In this document: piece after piece, positions 46,671 to 58,300 of the stretch | Layout: every line of letters begins with the position of its first letter | How positions within the stretch are numbered: the stretch's first letter is position 1 | Source of the DNA: Ctenosaura bakeri | Lineage: Eukaryota; Chordata; Lepidosauria; Squamata; Iguanidae | Assembly: GCA_948474755.1 (NCBI GenBank) | Contig: CAOLHI010000919.1 | Coordinates: 1 to 64,000 of the forward strand | Length of the DNA stretch: 64,000 bases | Direction of reading: 5' to 3' | Notes under the pieces: generated by a model | Database searches by the model: none | Told to the model about the DNA's origin: nothing | The model's input: only the letters and a program-made list of their open reading frames with translations | Program-made: the position numbers and the translations under genes

Positions 46671-47148
46671 GGCCATTTCCGTACTAGAGTGGAGGAGTGT
46701 TTCACCACATGTCATGAGCAACACCGCTCATTTTACTCCAACTTAGCCCAATTCCTATCTTCACACCCTCCAGTTTCTATCAAAGTAAAGCGGAGAAAAT
46801 CATTTGTAGCTTCTGCGTCGTCAGTTCTTGTGGAATTCCTATTCCCCTCCGTCACTCCACCCCGCCGCTGCTGATTGGTCATTTTGTTTTAAAAAAAATG
46901 TAGACACCGTAGCTACGTTTTAGCGCAAGTGGTGTGAATCGATGTAACGCTTCTGCATGTACGAAAAACGCAGCAGAAATGATTTGGGTTGTTTACATCA
47001 GAATTCTTCTATTTTTATAATACATTGGTTTAACGTCGGTGTTAACTGTGCTAAGATCTCAACTCGTGTGGAGCCTTGGTTTAATGTGCAGATGTAAAAG
47101 CAACAATACGACACTACTGCGATGTATCAACCTTGTGTGCAAAGGACC
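46671..47148. mobile_element. PIF/Harbinger-like element, long form B, copy 3 (internally deleted)
   Basis: Left end ggccatttccgtactagagt and right end gtgtgcaaaggacc. The interior (ctgctgattggtcattttgt, cactactgcgatgtatcaac) matches copies 1 and 2 but is about 230 bp shorter. Confidence 0.7.
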
Positions 47149-47217
47149 TAAGACTTTCTTTAATATTTTTTTTTAATGAAAGCACAAAATGGGGTGGTAG
47201 GACATGAATTAGGACGG

Positions 47218-47520
47218 CTTCATCATTTTGCTCCAACTGTCCAACATTAAAATCATAATGTTTGAAGGGACTTCAATGGACATGTAGCCCATCTTGCTGC
47301 TTTAGAGAAATATATACAGTTCAGGCATCCCTAAAAGATGCCCAGCCGGCCTGTATTTAAAGCTTTCCAATAGAATAGAGTCCACTCACCCCCTGGGAGT
47401 CCTTTCCACTGCTGAACAGCCCTTACAGTAAGGGAGTTCTTCCCACTGTTTAGGTGGAATCTCTCATCCTGTAATTTCAAATTTGGCAGAAAACAAGCTC
47501 ACTTCATGCTCTACCCTTTG
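47218..47520 (-). mobile_element. old CR1 3' fragment
   Basis: Minus-strand CR1 recognisable from 'agagtccactcaccccctgg', 'tttccactgctgaacagccc' and 'ggagttcttcccactgttta'. Highly diverged. Confidence 0.65.
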
Positions 47521-48093
47521 AATCTTTTGCTAAAAATATTTTGAAGTGTGCTATGAAATTGTTGTCATTCTCCATCCCTGTGTCTTCAGACTGATGGACT
47601 GAGGGTTCTTTGCCATTTATCAGCTAATATGTATCTGTTTGGAGGTCCCTGTTATCGGAATCTGGTCTCCTGGGCTTCTAAGTCATGAACCATGATAAAA
47701 TCCAAATGGACATCAACACTTCATTTACTCATTCTTAAATATTGAAATCTCGAAATATTTATATGAGTGATTGAGCAGGAATTCTTTTAGTCTTGAAGAC
47801 TATTTATGATATGCCATCATAAATATACAAGCATACACTCCCCTTGGGGAAACACATAGCATTTTCAGTGTCTAGGCACATTACTTTCATTACATTACAC
47901 TCCATGTAAGGTGTTATAAATTCATTTTATAAATGCTTTGACTTGTAGGGAATTATGCCTCTTACACTATATGACTTAGCTGTCTATCCACTAACAAATA
48001 AAATCTCATCTATTGAGGTCATACACCTCTGTAAACAGGTATTTGTGGATAAGTACGCAAATGTTGCTATACACATGTAGGAGCATCTGTTAT

Positions 48094-48260
48094 CTAATAT
48101 ATAAAAGTCCAAGCTGGTCTGTTTGTCTATGTCAGGTGAAGACTTCATATGATTGGCTGTGTCAGTCAAAAATCTTGTATCATTGGCTGTGTAAGGAGAT
48201 TCTATGGAATCTTGGGGTTTGCAGTTTAGGGAGGGGCCTTTAGAATTCTCAGCCAGAGAA
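48094..48260. mobile_element. possible Helitron 5' end plus MITE fragment
   Basis: 'tctaatatataaaagtccaa' followed by 'gctggtctgtttgtctatgt' resembles animal Helitron 5' termini (TC...TATATAAAA). From 48205 a Harbinger-like MITE fragment follows (tggaatcttggggtttgcag). No 3' hairpin/CTRR end was identified. Confidence 0.25.
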
Positions 48261-49149
48261 TAGGCTGGTTGCTATGGAGATGAGGCCTAGCAGCAAGGAG
48301 GAGGAGGTCAGTGTATTCTCTCAGGAACCCAACATTTGTATGTTAACAACTCCAAATACCGATTGGATTGGGAAATATGGGGAAAAGTTACAGGTACTGG
48401 ACAAGACAGTTTGGGAAATTAGAGACACAGGATCTCTAATCTTTCTAACAAGTATTACGTATGAGAAAATAAAATCCTGGGCAACACCAGATGTATATGC
48501 TACTATGTCTATAAACATCCTTAATAGTCATCTGTTATTCATTGGGGGCAGATGTATATTGAGACAGGAAAGATATTTAGCCTAATTTAGAGCAGACATT
48601 CCCTTTTATCAGTCTGGTCTGGGCAGTTATCAGGTAGGAACAGTCTAGCTGTCACCAAACATCCATTGTGATACAAAGGAGGTTGTATTCTGCCTTCTTC
48701 TGGTCCAGTTCATCCCAGACTCTGTTTGGCCAATCAGACTGGAGATGTCTACCAGCCTCCAGTAATACAAATAATATTCTCATCCAATCAGGGTAAGATA
48801 TTAATGGCCAAAAATGATGTCATGTCACTCCCAGCCTTTTGGCAATGGATTGGTTTGGTTTGCATGGCTGAAAATGGACTCCTTTCTCTCACACAATTGC
48901 CCACCACTTCTTTCATGAATGTTCATTGCAGACAAGATGTATCTTTTCTCAAGCAACTTTGCTCAACCTGGTGCCCGCCAGATGTGATTAACTACAACCT
49001 CCTTTCAACCTCCTCTCAACAACAGACAGGGGAAGAAGAATGTACTAGAGACCTGGAGAAAGAGTTGAACCCTGAAAAGTGGTACTCACTACACATTTAA
49101 ACAAAAGGCCTTTCTCCTCCGACAAGAAAACAAAGTAAAGATAGAGACC

Positions 49150-49567
49150 ATGCCCTATGAGGATAGACTTAGAGAGCTGGGTATGTTTAGTCTGCAGAAG
49201 AGGAGGCTAAGAGGGGACATGATCACCATGTTTAAATATTTGAAGGGATGCCACGTAGAGGAAGGAGGGGACTCGTTTTCTGTTGCTCCAGAGACCAGGA
49301 CAAGGAGCAATGGATTCAAGCTGCAGGAAAGGAGATTCCACCTGAACCTCAGGAAGAACTTCCTGACAGTCAGGGCTGTCCGGCAGTGGAATGTGCTGCC
49401 TTGGAGTGTAGTGGAGGCTCCTTCCTTGGAGGTTTTTAAGCAGAAGCTTGATGGCCATCTGTCGGGATTGATTTGAGGGTGTTCCTCCATGGCAGGGGGT
49501 TGGACTGGATGGCCTGTGTGGTCTCTTCCAACTCTGAATTTCTATGATTCTATGATTCTATGATTCT
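49150..49567 (+). mobile_element. CR1 LINE 3' fragment, young
   Basis: Open frame with [60 protein letters not shown]. It ends in the gattctatgattctatgatt tail. Little decay. Confidence 0.92.
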
Positions 49568-50040
49568 TTCCTTCTTGGCCAAAACACTCTCCCTAGCCAG
49601 CTCGTGAAGGTCAACACAAATACAACAATTCCAAGAATAAAATAAAAGTAAACTTTGGATCAAAATATTTCAGTAACGTTTTTAACCAACAATGAATAGA
49701 AAATTGACCCTCCTCTCCCATCGGAAGCAGAAGAGGTCCCCCAAGGAGCAAATAAATATGACAATAGCAATAAACATCTCAGTCAGGGAAGTCAACTGGC
49801 TGTGGATGCTACTTTACAGGGAGAAGTTCACTGTTTGAAAGTCTGGCATATCTATGTCTGATTTAAAGACAAAGAACTCTACAGGGAGATCAGCTGAGGT
49901 CTTGAACCTGGCTGTCAGCACTTAGGACATGGACAGTTTACCAAACAGCAAGACACGTAGATTGATCATGGTCATTCCCAGAAGGATAAAATAATTGTGT
50001 TTTTAATGTATATTTTAGGAACTATGTCTAAACTAGGGTC

Positions 50041-50562
50041 AACAAATTTACGGTTGCCCAGAATTTAAAAGAGAACTATTATAAAATGTTTTATAGATGG
50101 TATTTGACACCAGATAAAATACAAAAGATTTACAATTCAGGTGCTGGGCTTTGTTGGAAATGTTTAAAAGAGGTGGGTACGATATATCATATGTGGTGGA
50201 CATGCCCAAAGATCAAGAAATATTGGACTGAGATACATAATAGGATTTGTGAAGTAATGAAGCTACAATTTCCTATGATTCCTGAATTGTATTTGTTAAA
50301 TATAACAGATTTTGTAGACGGTATGAATATAAAGAAATATTGGAGAATATTCTTATATATGATAACAACTGCACGTATTGAATACGCTAAGGTATGGAAA
50401 ACACAGCAAATACCTACAATGGAACAATGGTGGGAAACCTTTATCGAAAATAAAATCGCTGACATAGTCTCTCAAAGATTGAAAGGGAAATCAGATGATG
50501 AAATTCAGAAAGAATGGCAAATTGTAGGTGATTGCTGGGTGACCTTTGATAGAAGTCTATAA
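50041..50562 (+). pseudogene. L1 ORF2 C-terminal segment
   Basis: The frame is open from the truncation point to the natural stop at 50560-50562 (about 173 residues). It includes KENYYKMFYRWYLTPDKIQK, the zinc-knuckle-like CWKCLKEVGTIYHMWWTCPK (C-x2-C, H, C) and KIKKYWTEIH, followed by a region rich in W and Y. This is the cysteine-rich C-terminal domain of vertebrate L1 ORF2. The endonuclease and reverse transcriptase are missing by 5' truncation. No internal stop, so the insertion is young. Confidence 0.9.
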
Positions 50563-50817
50563 TTCATGGTAATACGTGGAAAAATTTCATTGTGATGATT
50601 ACGGTAGATATCATGAAGCAGGGATATGGAAAATGGAAATGCTATGTACTAACGTGTAAAATAGCTGAAAAATGCAGTACAAAGATATAACAATGTTAAG
50701 AGATATTGAAAATGAAATCTAGATCAGTTTGGAAGATTCAAGAAATAATTCATGTGAAATAGCAATAATAAATGTTTGTTTTAATTGTGAAACTTCAATA
50801 AAATGATACAAAAAAAA
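50041..50817 (+). mobile_element. 5'-truncated L1 with 12-bp target duplication
   Basis: Identical 12-bp repeats taaactagggtc at 50029-50040 and 50818-50829 flank the element. It contains the ORF2 3' end, a short 3' UTR and an A-run. Classic target-primed reverse transcription product. Confidence 0.92.
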
Positions 50818-51264
50818 TAAACTAGGGTCTATGCTTATACAATTGGATATGAATATTCTATACAAATCCATGTTCTGATTTGTCTTCTTTTCTGGAGATG
50901 ACTTTTTCCTGTTTTGGCAGTGTATAAGTGGTTATGTTAAGGGCAAATCAACTACAAGGTTTCTAGTCAAAGGAGTAGGAGAGAACACCTTGTTTGGCCT
51001 AACAGAATTTCTCAGACATCAGAGCCAATTATACCAATGGCTGGAGGATTCTATAAATAGTAATCTGACAAATTAAATTTTCAAAGCCCACAAGTAAATG
51101 CTACCTATGAATCTACTTTATGTACCAGGCTTGGGCATTAGCCATCAGCTCTAGCCAGTGTAACCAATGGTGAGGAACACTGGGAGTCAAACAATATCTG
51201 CGGGAGCGCACTTTGTCCATCTGCGTTGTGCAGAATGAAATCGCTGGTCCAGCATAGCTCACTA

Positions 51265-51648
51265 CAGTCATCCCTCCACATTCACTAGAGTTGGGGGTGC
51301 AGGACCCCTGTGAAAGTGGAAAAAACGTGAATGACTCTAGGCCCTCCCAAACCAAATTTAACACACAAAAAAGTAGGATCACCATAGTCAACCCACCGTG
51401 GATTCCTTTGAGGCATCAGGATTCCTTCACAAGGCAGAAGTAGGGGGCTGGTGGGGTTTATGGCCACCTTTTCTGCGGCCCCCACCATTTTTAAGAGGGT
51501 CTTACAAGTCTGGTTGGCAGTTTCTCAGTCTCATGAGGCTTGCAGTCCCTGTTAAAAATGGCATAGGGAGGCAGCAGAGGTAAAAGCAAATAATCCGTGA
51601 ATAATCAAATCTGCAAAAGTGAAACCCACAGATATGGAGGGCTGACTG
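51265..51648. mobile_element. Tigger/pogo-type MITE (TA target), copy 2
   Basis: Ends cagtcatccctccacattc and atatggagggctgactg between TA dinucleotides. Interior matches 14434-14815. Confidence 0.85.
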
Positions 51649-51784
51649 TAGTACCTCCTGATTGGCTGTGGCTCTTTGAGGTTTCAGATGGGAATCTTCC
51701 CGTTTCTACTTATGATAACATCTGTTGCCCAGTGCAGTTCATTCCATCGCGGATTCCAACATCTTCAGAACTGATGGTATCATA

Positions 51785-52760
51785 ACCTCCAACATTTCAC
51801 AGATGAAAACAAGGATGCATAGTCAGGCAATATCAGAGTTATTAATGCAAAAGTTATTAAATGAGAAAGAATACATAAGCTGGGAGACAGGCCTTTACTT
51901 CTCCCAGACGGGTGTGGCAGTTCCCAATCTGATAAGGCACCCTGTCTTTACACACAGCTCTGCCTTCCCTTTATAACATCACCTTTGGGTAAAAGCGTGA
52001 GGGTTTTCAATATTTATTTACAACCACTTAAGAATTTTATGGTAGCATGTTTTCTCTGTTACTTTATATACTGTATACCAGTCAGCCAAGTCAGTGGTTA
52101 CAAAGATAAACTATAACATTTATTCAGATAACAATAAAAATAAAGTAGTGTGTTAGACTTCCTATGCAGGTCAAGGTTGATGCATTTCCTTGGTGCACTT
52201 CTTAGACAATATAACCAGCTCAGAAACAGTTCAATTGTATCTTTAGACTTTCATATATAAAGTATCATATGACTACCTTTTGGCTAAACTCCTACCAAAG
52301 GCTTAACGCCTGCAATCTAGGTCACATTCTCTGACCAAATCCTACTAGGGCTTAAATACTCTCTGTCTCTCACTAGGCTTCCGCTGAGAACTAAAGCTCC
52401 CAAAAGAGTCACATGCTCTGACTGGCTAAGGGACTCTAATCCTTAGCTCCTAGCTAGGCTCTCTCTGAAAGAATGTGGCTACCTACAGATGCTTGGCTTT
52501 TTTCTCTCAACCACAAGCTTACTGGGCTGGGTTTCTCTCCTGAGGTGCTATTCTGGTTGCCTGCAGCCTGCTTCAATCTGCTTTACTGGCACTTCAGACA
52601 GCCACACTCCCAGAACTTTGTCACAAGTCAAGATGACCAAAGTTATTAATGAGAAAGAACACTTAAGCTAGCAGAGGCTGCAACAGTTTGCTTTTATCTG
52701 ACTCTGCTGGGAAGGACAAGATCCTTTCTTCTCCCCTCTGCTGAGTTAATGGAGTGCCAA
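51785..52760. repeat. unclassified repeat, apparently interrupted
   Basis: Two parts (51785-51890 and 52625-52750) match the repeat at 37193-37570. The ~730 bp between (51895-52624) start with 'ctgggagacaggcctttact' and look LTR-like in composition, but no TG/CA ends or target duplication were found. Confidence 0.35.
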
Positions 52761-52769
52761 AGACACAAC

Positions 52770-53800
52770 TCCAGTATTCTTGAAAGATGTCCATCCAACC
52801 TCTCTTTCAAGGTCTCCAAAGATGGAGAATCTACTAACCTCTGAGGCAATCTGTTCCGCTGTTGACCAACTTTTACAATAAAACCAAGTTCCTCCTAATG
52901 TTTAAGTAGAATCTCTTTTCTTGTATTTTGAACCCATTGATTCATGTTCTAGTCTCTGGAGCAGCAAAGACAGGCTTGCTCTTTTCTACATGACATCACT
53001 TCAGATATTTAAAGATGACTATTGTGTCATCTCTTGGTCTTCTTCTCTCTGAGAAAAACATACCCAGCTCCCCTAGTTGTTCTTTGTAATGTTTAGTTTC
53101 CAGTCCTTAGGTCGTCTTGGACACCTTTTTCTGGACACCTTCCAGCATGTTGATATTCTTCTTGAACTGCGGGGCCCAGAATTGGGTATAGTCTTGTAAG
53201 TAAGGTCTTACCAAAGCAGAAGAGAAGAGTGAGACAATGTTTGTCCTTCTCCAGTCTGCTGGGACCTCTCCTGTCTTCCAAGAATTCTCAAAGATTATTG
53301 TCAGTGACAAGTTCCTTTATGCTCCTGGATTCAGTTCATCTGGCCTGGAGACTTGAATTCATATAGAATAGATAGATAGTCCTTTACTATCTCTTTACCT
53401 ATTTTTTGCTGCAGTCATTTTACGGCATGTTTTATTCTGTTTTCACTGTCTTTTGGGAGAAGACTGGTGCAGAAGAGGTATTCTACAGTTCTGCATTCTC
53501 TCTGTCCTCTGTTAGCATTTCATCATCTTCTCTATATAGTTGTCCCGCCATTTCCTTGATCTGTCTCTTACTCCAAATGTAGCAAAACAAACAAACAAAT
53601 AGTTCATCTCTTTCTATTAGGGCCAGATCCAAAATAATTGATTCATTTGTTGCCTCTTCTACCTTCTCTACAATGAAACTGTCTGCAAGGCAAGTGAAGA
53701 ATTTGTTTGACTTTGTCTTCTTGGAAGAATTTGATTTCCAAAAGATATTAGAATGGTTGAAGTCTGCCAATACTTTTTTTTTCTGATGTTTTCACATTTG
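52770..53800 (-). mobile_element. CR1 LINE, several domains, decayed
   Basis: Read on the minus strand from 53770: an endonuclease-domain piece DFNHSNIFWKSNSSKKTKSN and EEATNESIILDLALIERDEL (CR1 pattern GDFNxPxIxW ... LDLxL). Then AGQLYREDDEMLTEDRENAE, and at 53310-52770 the reverse transcriptase end and 3' region (FGKTLLTRLYPILGPAVQ). Multiple deletions and stops. Confidence 0.75.
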
Positions 53801-54179
53801 TTTTAGGAAGGCATCATCCAAGCTTGAACATGTCTAGAGAAGCACAAGCAAGATGATCAAAGGTCTGGAAACCAAGTCTGATGAGGAATGACTAAGAGAG
53901 CTGTATATGTTCAGTCCATTGTTTTTTCCCTCACTGTTGGGTTCCTGTGCTATCATCCCAGTTCCTGCTGTACCAATGAGGCTGTTGTCCTCAGTACTTG
54001 GTGTTTCCCTGCCCTCTGGAATGCTGCCTCCTTCCTCTGTAAATGTTGGTGGAAAGATCTCACCAGGGAAAGATCTCATTAAGTCACTTCCCCTCTTGCA
54101 GGCCTCCTAATTTTTGAGCTAATTAATTCCCCTCTGTCGTGTGGAGGTACTGGCATCACAGGTGGACCCCGAGTCACCC

Positions 54180-54880
54180 ATGATTTGGGGTAACACATAT
54201 ACTTCTTAGAAAGAACTGCCCAGAATGGAACACAGTAATCCAGATGAGGCTTGACCATGTAGAATACAGTAGAACTATTAGTTTTGTTGACGTGGACACT
54301 GTGCTTCTCTTAATGCAGGCTAAGATAACATTTAGAAAGCTAATGTAGTGTTGTGGTTTGAGCACTTGTGACTCTAGAGACCAGGGTTCAAATCCCTTTT
54401 CAGTCATGGAAACCATCTGGTGACTTTGGGCAAGTCACATACTTCTCAGTATTAAAGGCTGAGAGAAGGCTGAGCACACACACACACCCTTTGAACAAAT
54501 GATGCCAAGAAAACTCTGTGATAGGTTCATTGAGAGGTCATCAAGTACTGGAAACAACTTGAAGGCACAAAACAACAAGAAACCATTTATCTTCTTTGCT
54601 GCAGCATCACGTTGCTGGCTTATGTTCAACTTATGAGCAACAATGATACCAAAGTTCTTTTCATATGTAGTACTGCTGAACCAGGTGTCCCCCATCCTAT
54701 ACCTGTGCATTTGGGTTTTGTGGCCTAAATATAGAATTTTGCATTTGTTTCTGTTGAATTTCATTTTATTAATTTCAGCCCAGTTTTCTAGTTTATTGAG
54801 GCCCTTTTGAATTCTGTTCCTATCTTCCAGTGTGTTAGCTACCCCTCCGAGTTTTGAATCATCTTCCAATTTGATAAGAG
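54180..54880 (-). mobile_element. CR1 reverse transcriptase fragment split by a SINE
   Basis: Minus-strand frame: LNKLENWAEINKMKFNRNKC, KILYLGHKTQMHRYRMGDTW, IIVAHKLNISQQRDAAAKKI, a CR1 RT segment. It is broken by the SINE at 54341-54578 and continues to 54180. Confidence 0.8.
54341..54578 (+). mobile_element. tRNA-derived squamate SINE
   Basis: tRNA-like head (gttgtggtttgagcacttgt, gaccagggttcaaatccctt), body (ggtgactttgggcaagtcac, aatgatgccaagaaaactct) and tail (cttgaaggcacaaaacaaca). A short (CA)n is at 54475-54487. Confidence 0.8.
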
Positions 54881-55047
54881 TTCCTTCCACCTCATTTTAT
54901 TGACCCAAGCATGCAGTGCAGGTGATGAGACCAGGAGCAGGTAGTAGCCAATGTCAATGGAACAATGAATCTGTTCTGCTGTTTAGTCTAAATTTTAAAG
55001 GCGCTATCAAAGCCTGAATCCAGTGTTCCAGATACTGAACTTTATTC

Positions 55048-55125
55048 CCCTAGGGGGTTGGACTGGATGGCCCCTGGGGTCTCTTCCAACTCTACATTTC
55101 TATGATTCTATGATTCTATGATTCA
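55048..55125 (+). mobile_element. CR1 3' tail
   Basis: ggggttggactggatggccc and tcttccaactctacatttct, followed by three ATGATTCT units. Only the last ~78 bp of CR1. Confidence 0.85.
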
Positions 55126-55129
55126 AAGG

Positions 55130-57240
55130 TTGCACTTTCCTCACATCTGCTCTGCAACCTTGACCCTCTGCTCTTTAGATACTTTTGTGAAGATAAATAA
55201 AACTCACATTGACCCTAAAGACATGTGAGTGAAACTTCTATGATGCAAGTGCTGGGTCTGAGGATGAGTTACCCCAAGGAGAACCTCAGCTTGTCGTTAC
55301 AGTGGGGTTTTTTCCCTAAACATTTCACAAAGATACTCATGTCAAATGGAAGAATATGTACAAAACCCATGCAATAAGGAAAATACATTTAAAAGTGCAT
55401 ATCTTAAGGAAAGTGTATACCAAAATATGCATGAATTTTTCTGCACTAACACCCACATGAAGTGTTGCAACCTAATGCAAAATGAGAGTGGTAAAAAATA
55501 CATAAGAGATTTCGGGGGGGGGGATGAAATTGAGATAGAAAACATAATCCCTAGGAGCAAGAAGTAGAATTATTGACTTTGGCATTCTAATTGTATTTTG
55601 TTTTTATTTATTTTGTGCTTATTTATTTCTAAGTGTGTCTGTTTGCCTTTTGTGGGCGAAAAAATACCAATAAGTACTGCTATTTTGAAAAAGTTAATTT
55701 TGAATATATCCACAAATTGGGCCTGACCTGGGCAAATGCAGCAAGTTGCATTTTACACTCTTAGACTGTTTGTCCTTCTAAAGTGGTATTCTCTACTTTC
55801 AGCCTTGTTATAGAGTAGTGCTTCCCAAATTCTTGTCTCCAAGTGTTTTGGATTTCAGCTCTCAGAATTCCTGATCATTGGCCAAGGCAACTGGAACCTT
55901 TGGAAGTTGAAGTACAAAACACCTGGAGGACTAGAGTTTAGGAATCACTATTGTAGAGCTTTTTGCCAGCTATTGCCTATCTCAGCTGAAAATTTGCAAT
56001 GGTGCTCTCTGTGTAAGGCAGTATAAGTCTGGGCACCTTTTTAGCTCTGAAAATGCATGAATAAATATAATGTGTTGCAGTGAGTTGATGAGAATAATTT
56101 GGCATCTCTTCTTGAGCTTCCAGCACTTCCAAAGACAGAAAGGCAGGTTTATACAGCGTGTGTATAAAATAAAGCACCGAAAGCTCACAGAACACTTGCT
56201 TCTGTATCATGATCTAAGTAGAAATATTTTTAAAAGAGTGATGGAAAGAACAGAACAAATCTAGTTGCTGCAGCAACGTGTTTTTCCAATGCTTGCTTTT
56301 GAACTGCCTGTACAATTTGCTCTCTTCCTCCCTCCCTCCCCTTCAGTTTTGGATACTAGTTGCTAAGGGTGTAAGAAGGAGAGACTGGCAGTATTTGAGT
56401 CTCTGGATCCATCTGGGATTTGATGGTGGCACAGATAAATTTAGAGTTATAGTAGCACTTTGTTCTGCGTAAGCCACCATTTGTCAGCTGGCAGTGCCAG
56501 GTACCTGATTATGCCCGCCCCCAGATATGTCATTTTATTTGTAGCCTGAGCCTTTCAGCAGGAAAAAGATGGCTTCAAGATGGTGGTGGTGGGGAGCTTG
56601 CTAACTAGTCCCACCTCCCCATTGCTGACATCTGCTAGTCTGAATTTTACACCACGTTTCTGCATACACATGCATAATGCTACATGCATATTGATAAAAA
56701 GTAGATACAGACATTATCAGCGATAGGAACAGTCCTGCTGTTTAATAAAGGCAACTGCCTCAGGCGGCAGATGCAAGTAGGTGGGCCGCAGCAGCAAAAT
56801 CTGTTTTTGTCACATTGCTTGCCATACTTTTCCTAAGCTAGCTGCTGCCCTCAGATAACAGTGAAGGACGTGGTCACATCACCAGTGTTAAAATAAGATT
56901 TAACTACCAGTCTGTTTGTATTCTGAACTGAAATGTATGGAAAGGTGGCCTTTTATACTCCTCAGGAAGCCAAATGTTGTGGGCCTGATTTGGCTATCCA
57001 TTTGCTCATTCTGCCCAAATGTATTTTGTTGTAATTCTTTGGAGGGATATCAGTAAAGGCTGCTTCACACTTTGCCTCATTTGGGCAAATCCTGTAAGCT
57101 AAAGCCTGTAGATCAGGGGTTAGTGGGAAGGAGTAGAACCTTGTTAGGGGTGGCATCTTGAAAGTCAGTAGCAGAGAGAGAGAGAGAGACTTATTTTAAG
57201 AAATGTGGGGGCAGACCTGAGAACAAAACTGGAATCAGAC
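55130..57240. other. no gene recognised; old hAT remnant at 55818-55955
   Basis: One old MITE (tttcagctctcagaattcct, acctggaggactagagttta) is visible. The remainder is unclassified. Acceptor-like pyrimidine tract at 56320-56345 is not followed by a recognisable exon. Confidence 0.4.
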
Positions 57241-57249
57241 TACCAATAG

Positions 57250-57340
57250 GAAAAAATTGCCCCCCTGCCTGTCAACTGAGAGAGCTCTATGATCCATTGT
57301 TCAGATGTCATTTATAACAAATGTGGCTGTCGGTCTCCCT
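57250..57340 (+). pseudogene. MORN1: possible duplicate fragment of a MORN1 exon
   Basis: In one frame 57273-57330 reads ESSMIHCSDVIYNKCGCRSP, resembling the MORN1 segment GSMAHCSGVTYYGLW and the local exon at 59194-59290 (GSVICCSDVIDDGL). The DNA shares an exact 15-mer (ttgttcagatgtcat) plus about 60% of the next 18 bases upstream, after which a ~30-nt gap is needed. It could be an old partial duplication about 2 kb upstream, or chance. Its right edge is abutted by the hAT element at 57346. Confidence 0.35.
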
Positions 57341-57345
57341 GTCTG

Positions 57346-57951
57346 CAGTGATGTAGACTGACTGACTCAACTGACTCAGACTCGAGTCGGACTTAAGTCA
57401 CTTCATTGACTTGACTTGGATTTGACTTGGCAATAGATGATGCACTGACTCGACTCGACTCGAGACTTGTATATTTTTAGTGACTGACTTGCTGCTCTTG
57501 GTTCAGTAACATATCACACTCAACCAGAAAGCTTACAACTTTGAACAACGCTTCCGTCTCTTTTTGCCCACTGGTCATAAGTCCATCTGTCTCAAAGCGT
57601 GGACACATTTCTCAGAGGGAACAGCAAATGGAATAGGCAATGGGCTTGAGGCAGGGTTGAGGTCGGTTCAGCAGCCTGTCTCCGCTACATATAGGAGGAT
57701 CTTTCTGAAACTTTTCCTAAGAGCAGAAAGCAAGACTCATGCCCAGAGTGCCAGGTTTGTATCTCAGAGGGGAACAGAATATGTGTTAGGCAATGGGCTT
57801 GAGAAGGAAAATCTGGAATATAGATTGGGTTATAAAGTTGGTTCCCAGACTTGAGACTTGACTGGAAAGGATCTTCAAGGATTTGAGACTTGAAGGTAGA
57901 GGCTTGAGACTCGACTTGAGACTTCGGGTAAGAGACTTAAATACATCACTG
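57346..57951. mobile_element. hAT-like element (TACATCACTG end), copy 2
   Basis: Ends cagtgatgtagactgactg and ttaaatacatcactg. Interior with gactcgactcgactcgagac and gcaatgggcttgaggcaggg as in copy 1. Flanking octamers cctgtctg and tccgtctg match at 6 of 8. Confidence 0.85.
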
Positions 57952-57959
57952 TCCGTCTG

Positions 57960-58300
57960 TCTGTCTATCTAGTATCCCACTTTTCTCCTGGTGGCAGGAA
58001 CCAAAGTGACTCAGATCATGTTAAAAACAAAGTGCACTAAAGACCTTTTTGAGACAACAGTTTTATAAACAAGAAACAATTCTTTTGAAAACTCTAAACT
58101 GCATCAGTTAAAAACATAGGAAAACTTAGTAAAAAGATACCAGCACAAGACACTCCCATTAAAACGATCATTCTGCTACAGTTACTTAAAAGCCAAAGTC
58201 CTGTCTAAATAGAAAGGTGTTTGCCTGCTGGCTAAAAATAAAAAATAAAAAATGATGCAGCACCCTGCCTCTTCTTGCCTTCTCCCTAGCTGGGAATTTT
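57960..58300 (-). mobile_element. LINE 3' region, decayed
   Basis: Minus-strand sequence resembling the 3' region at 13556-13990 (cacctttctatttagacagg, ctggtatctttt). A-rich on plus. No coding part. Low certainty. Confidence 0.35.
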
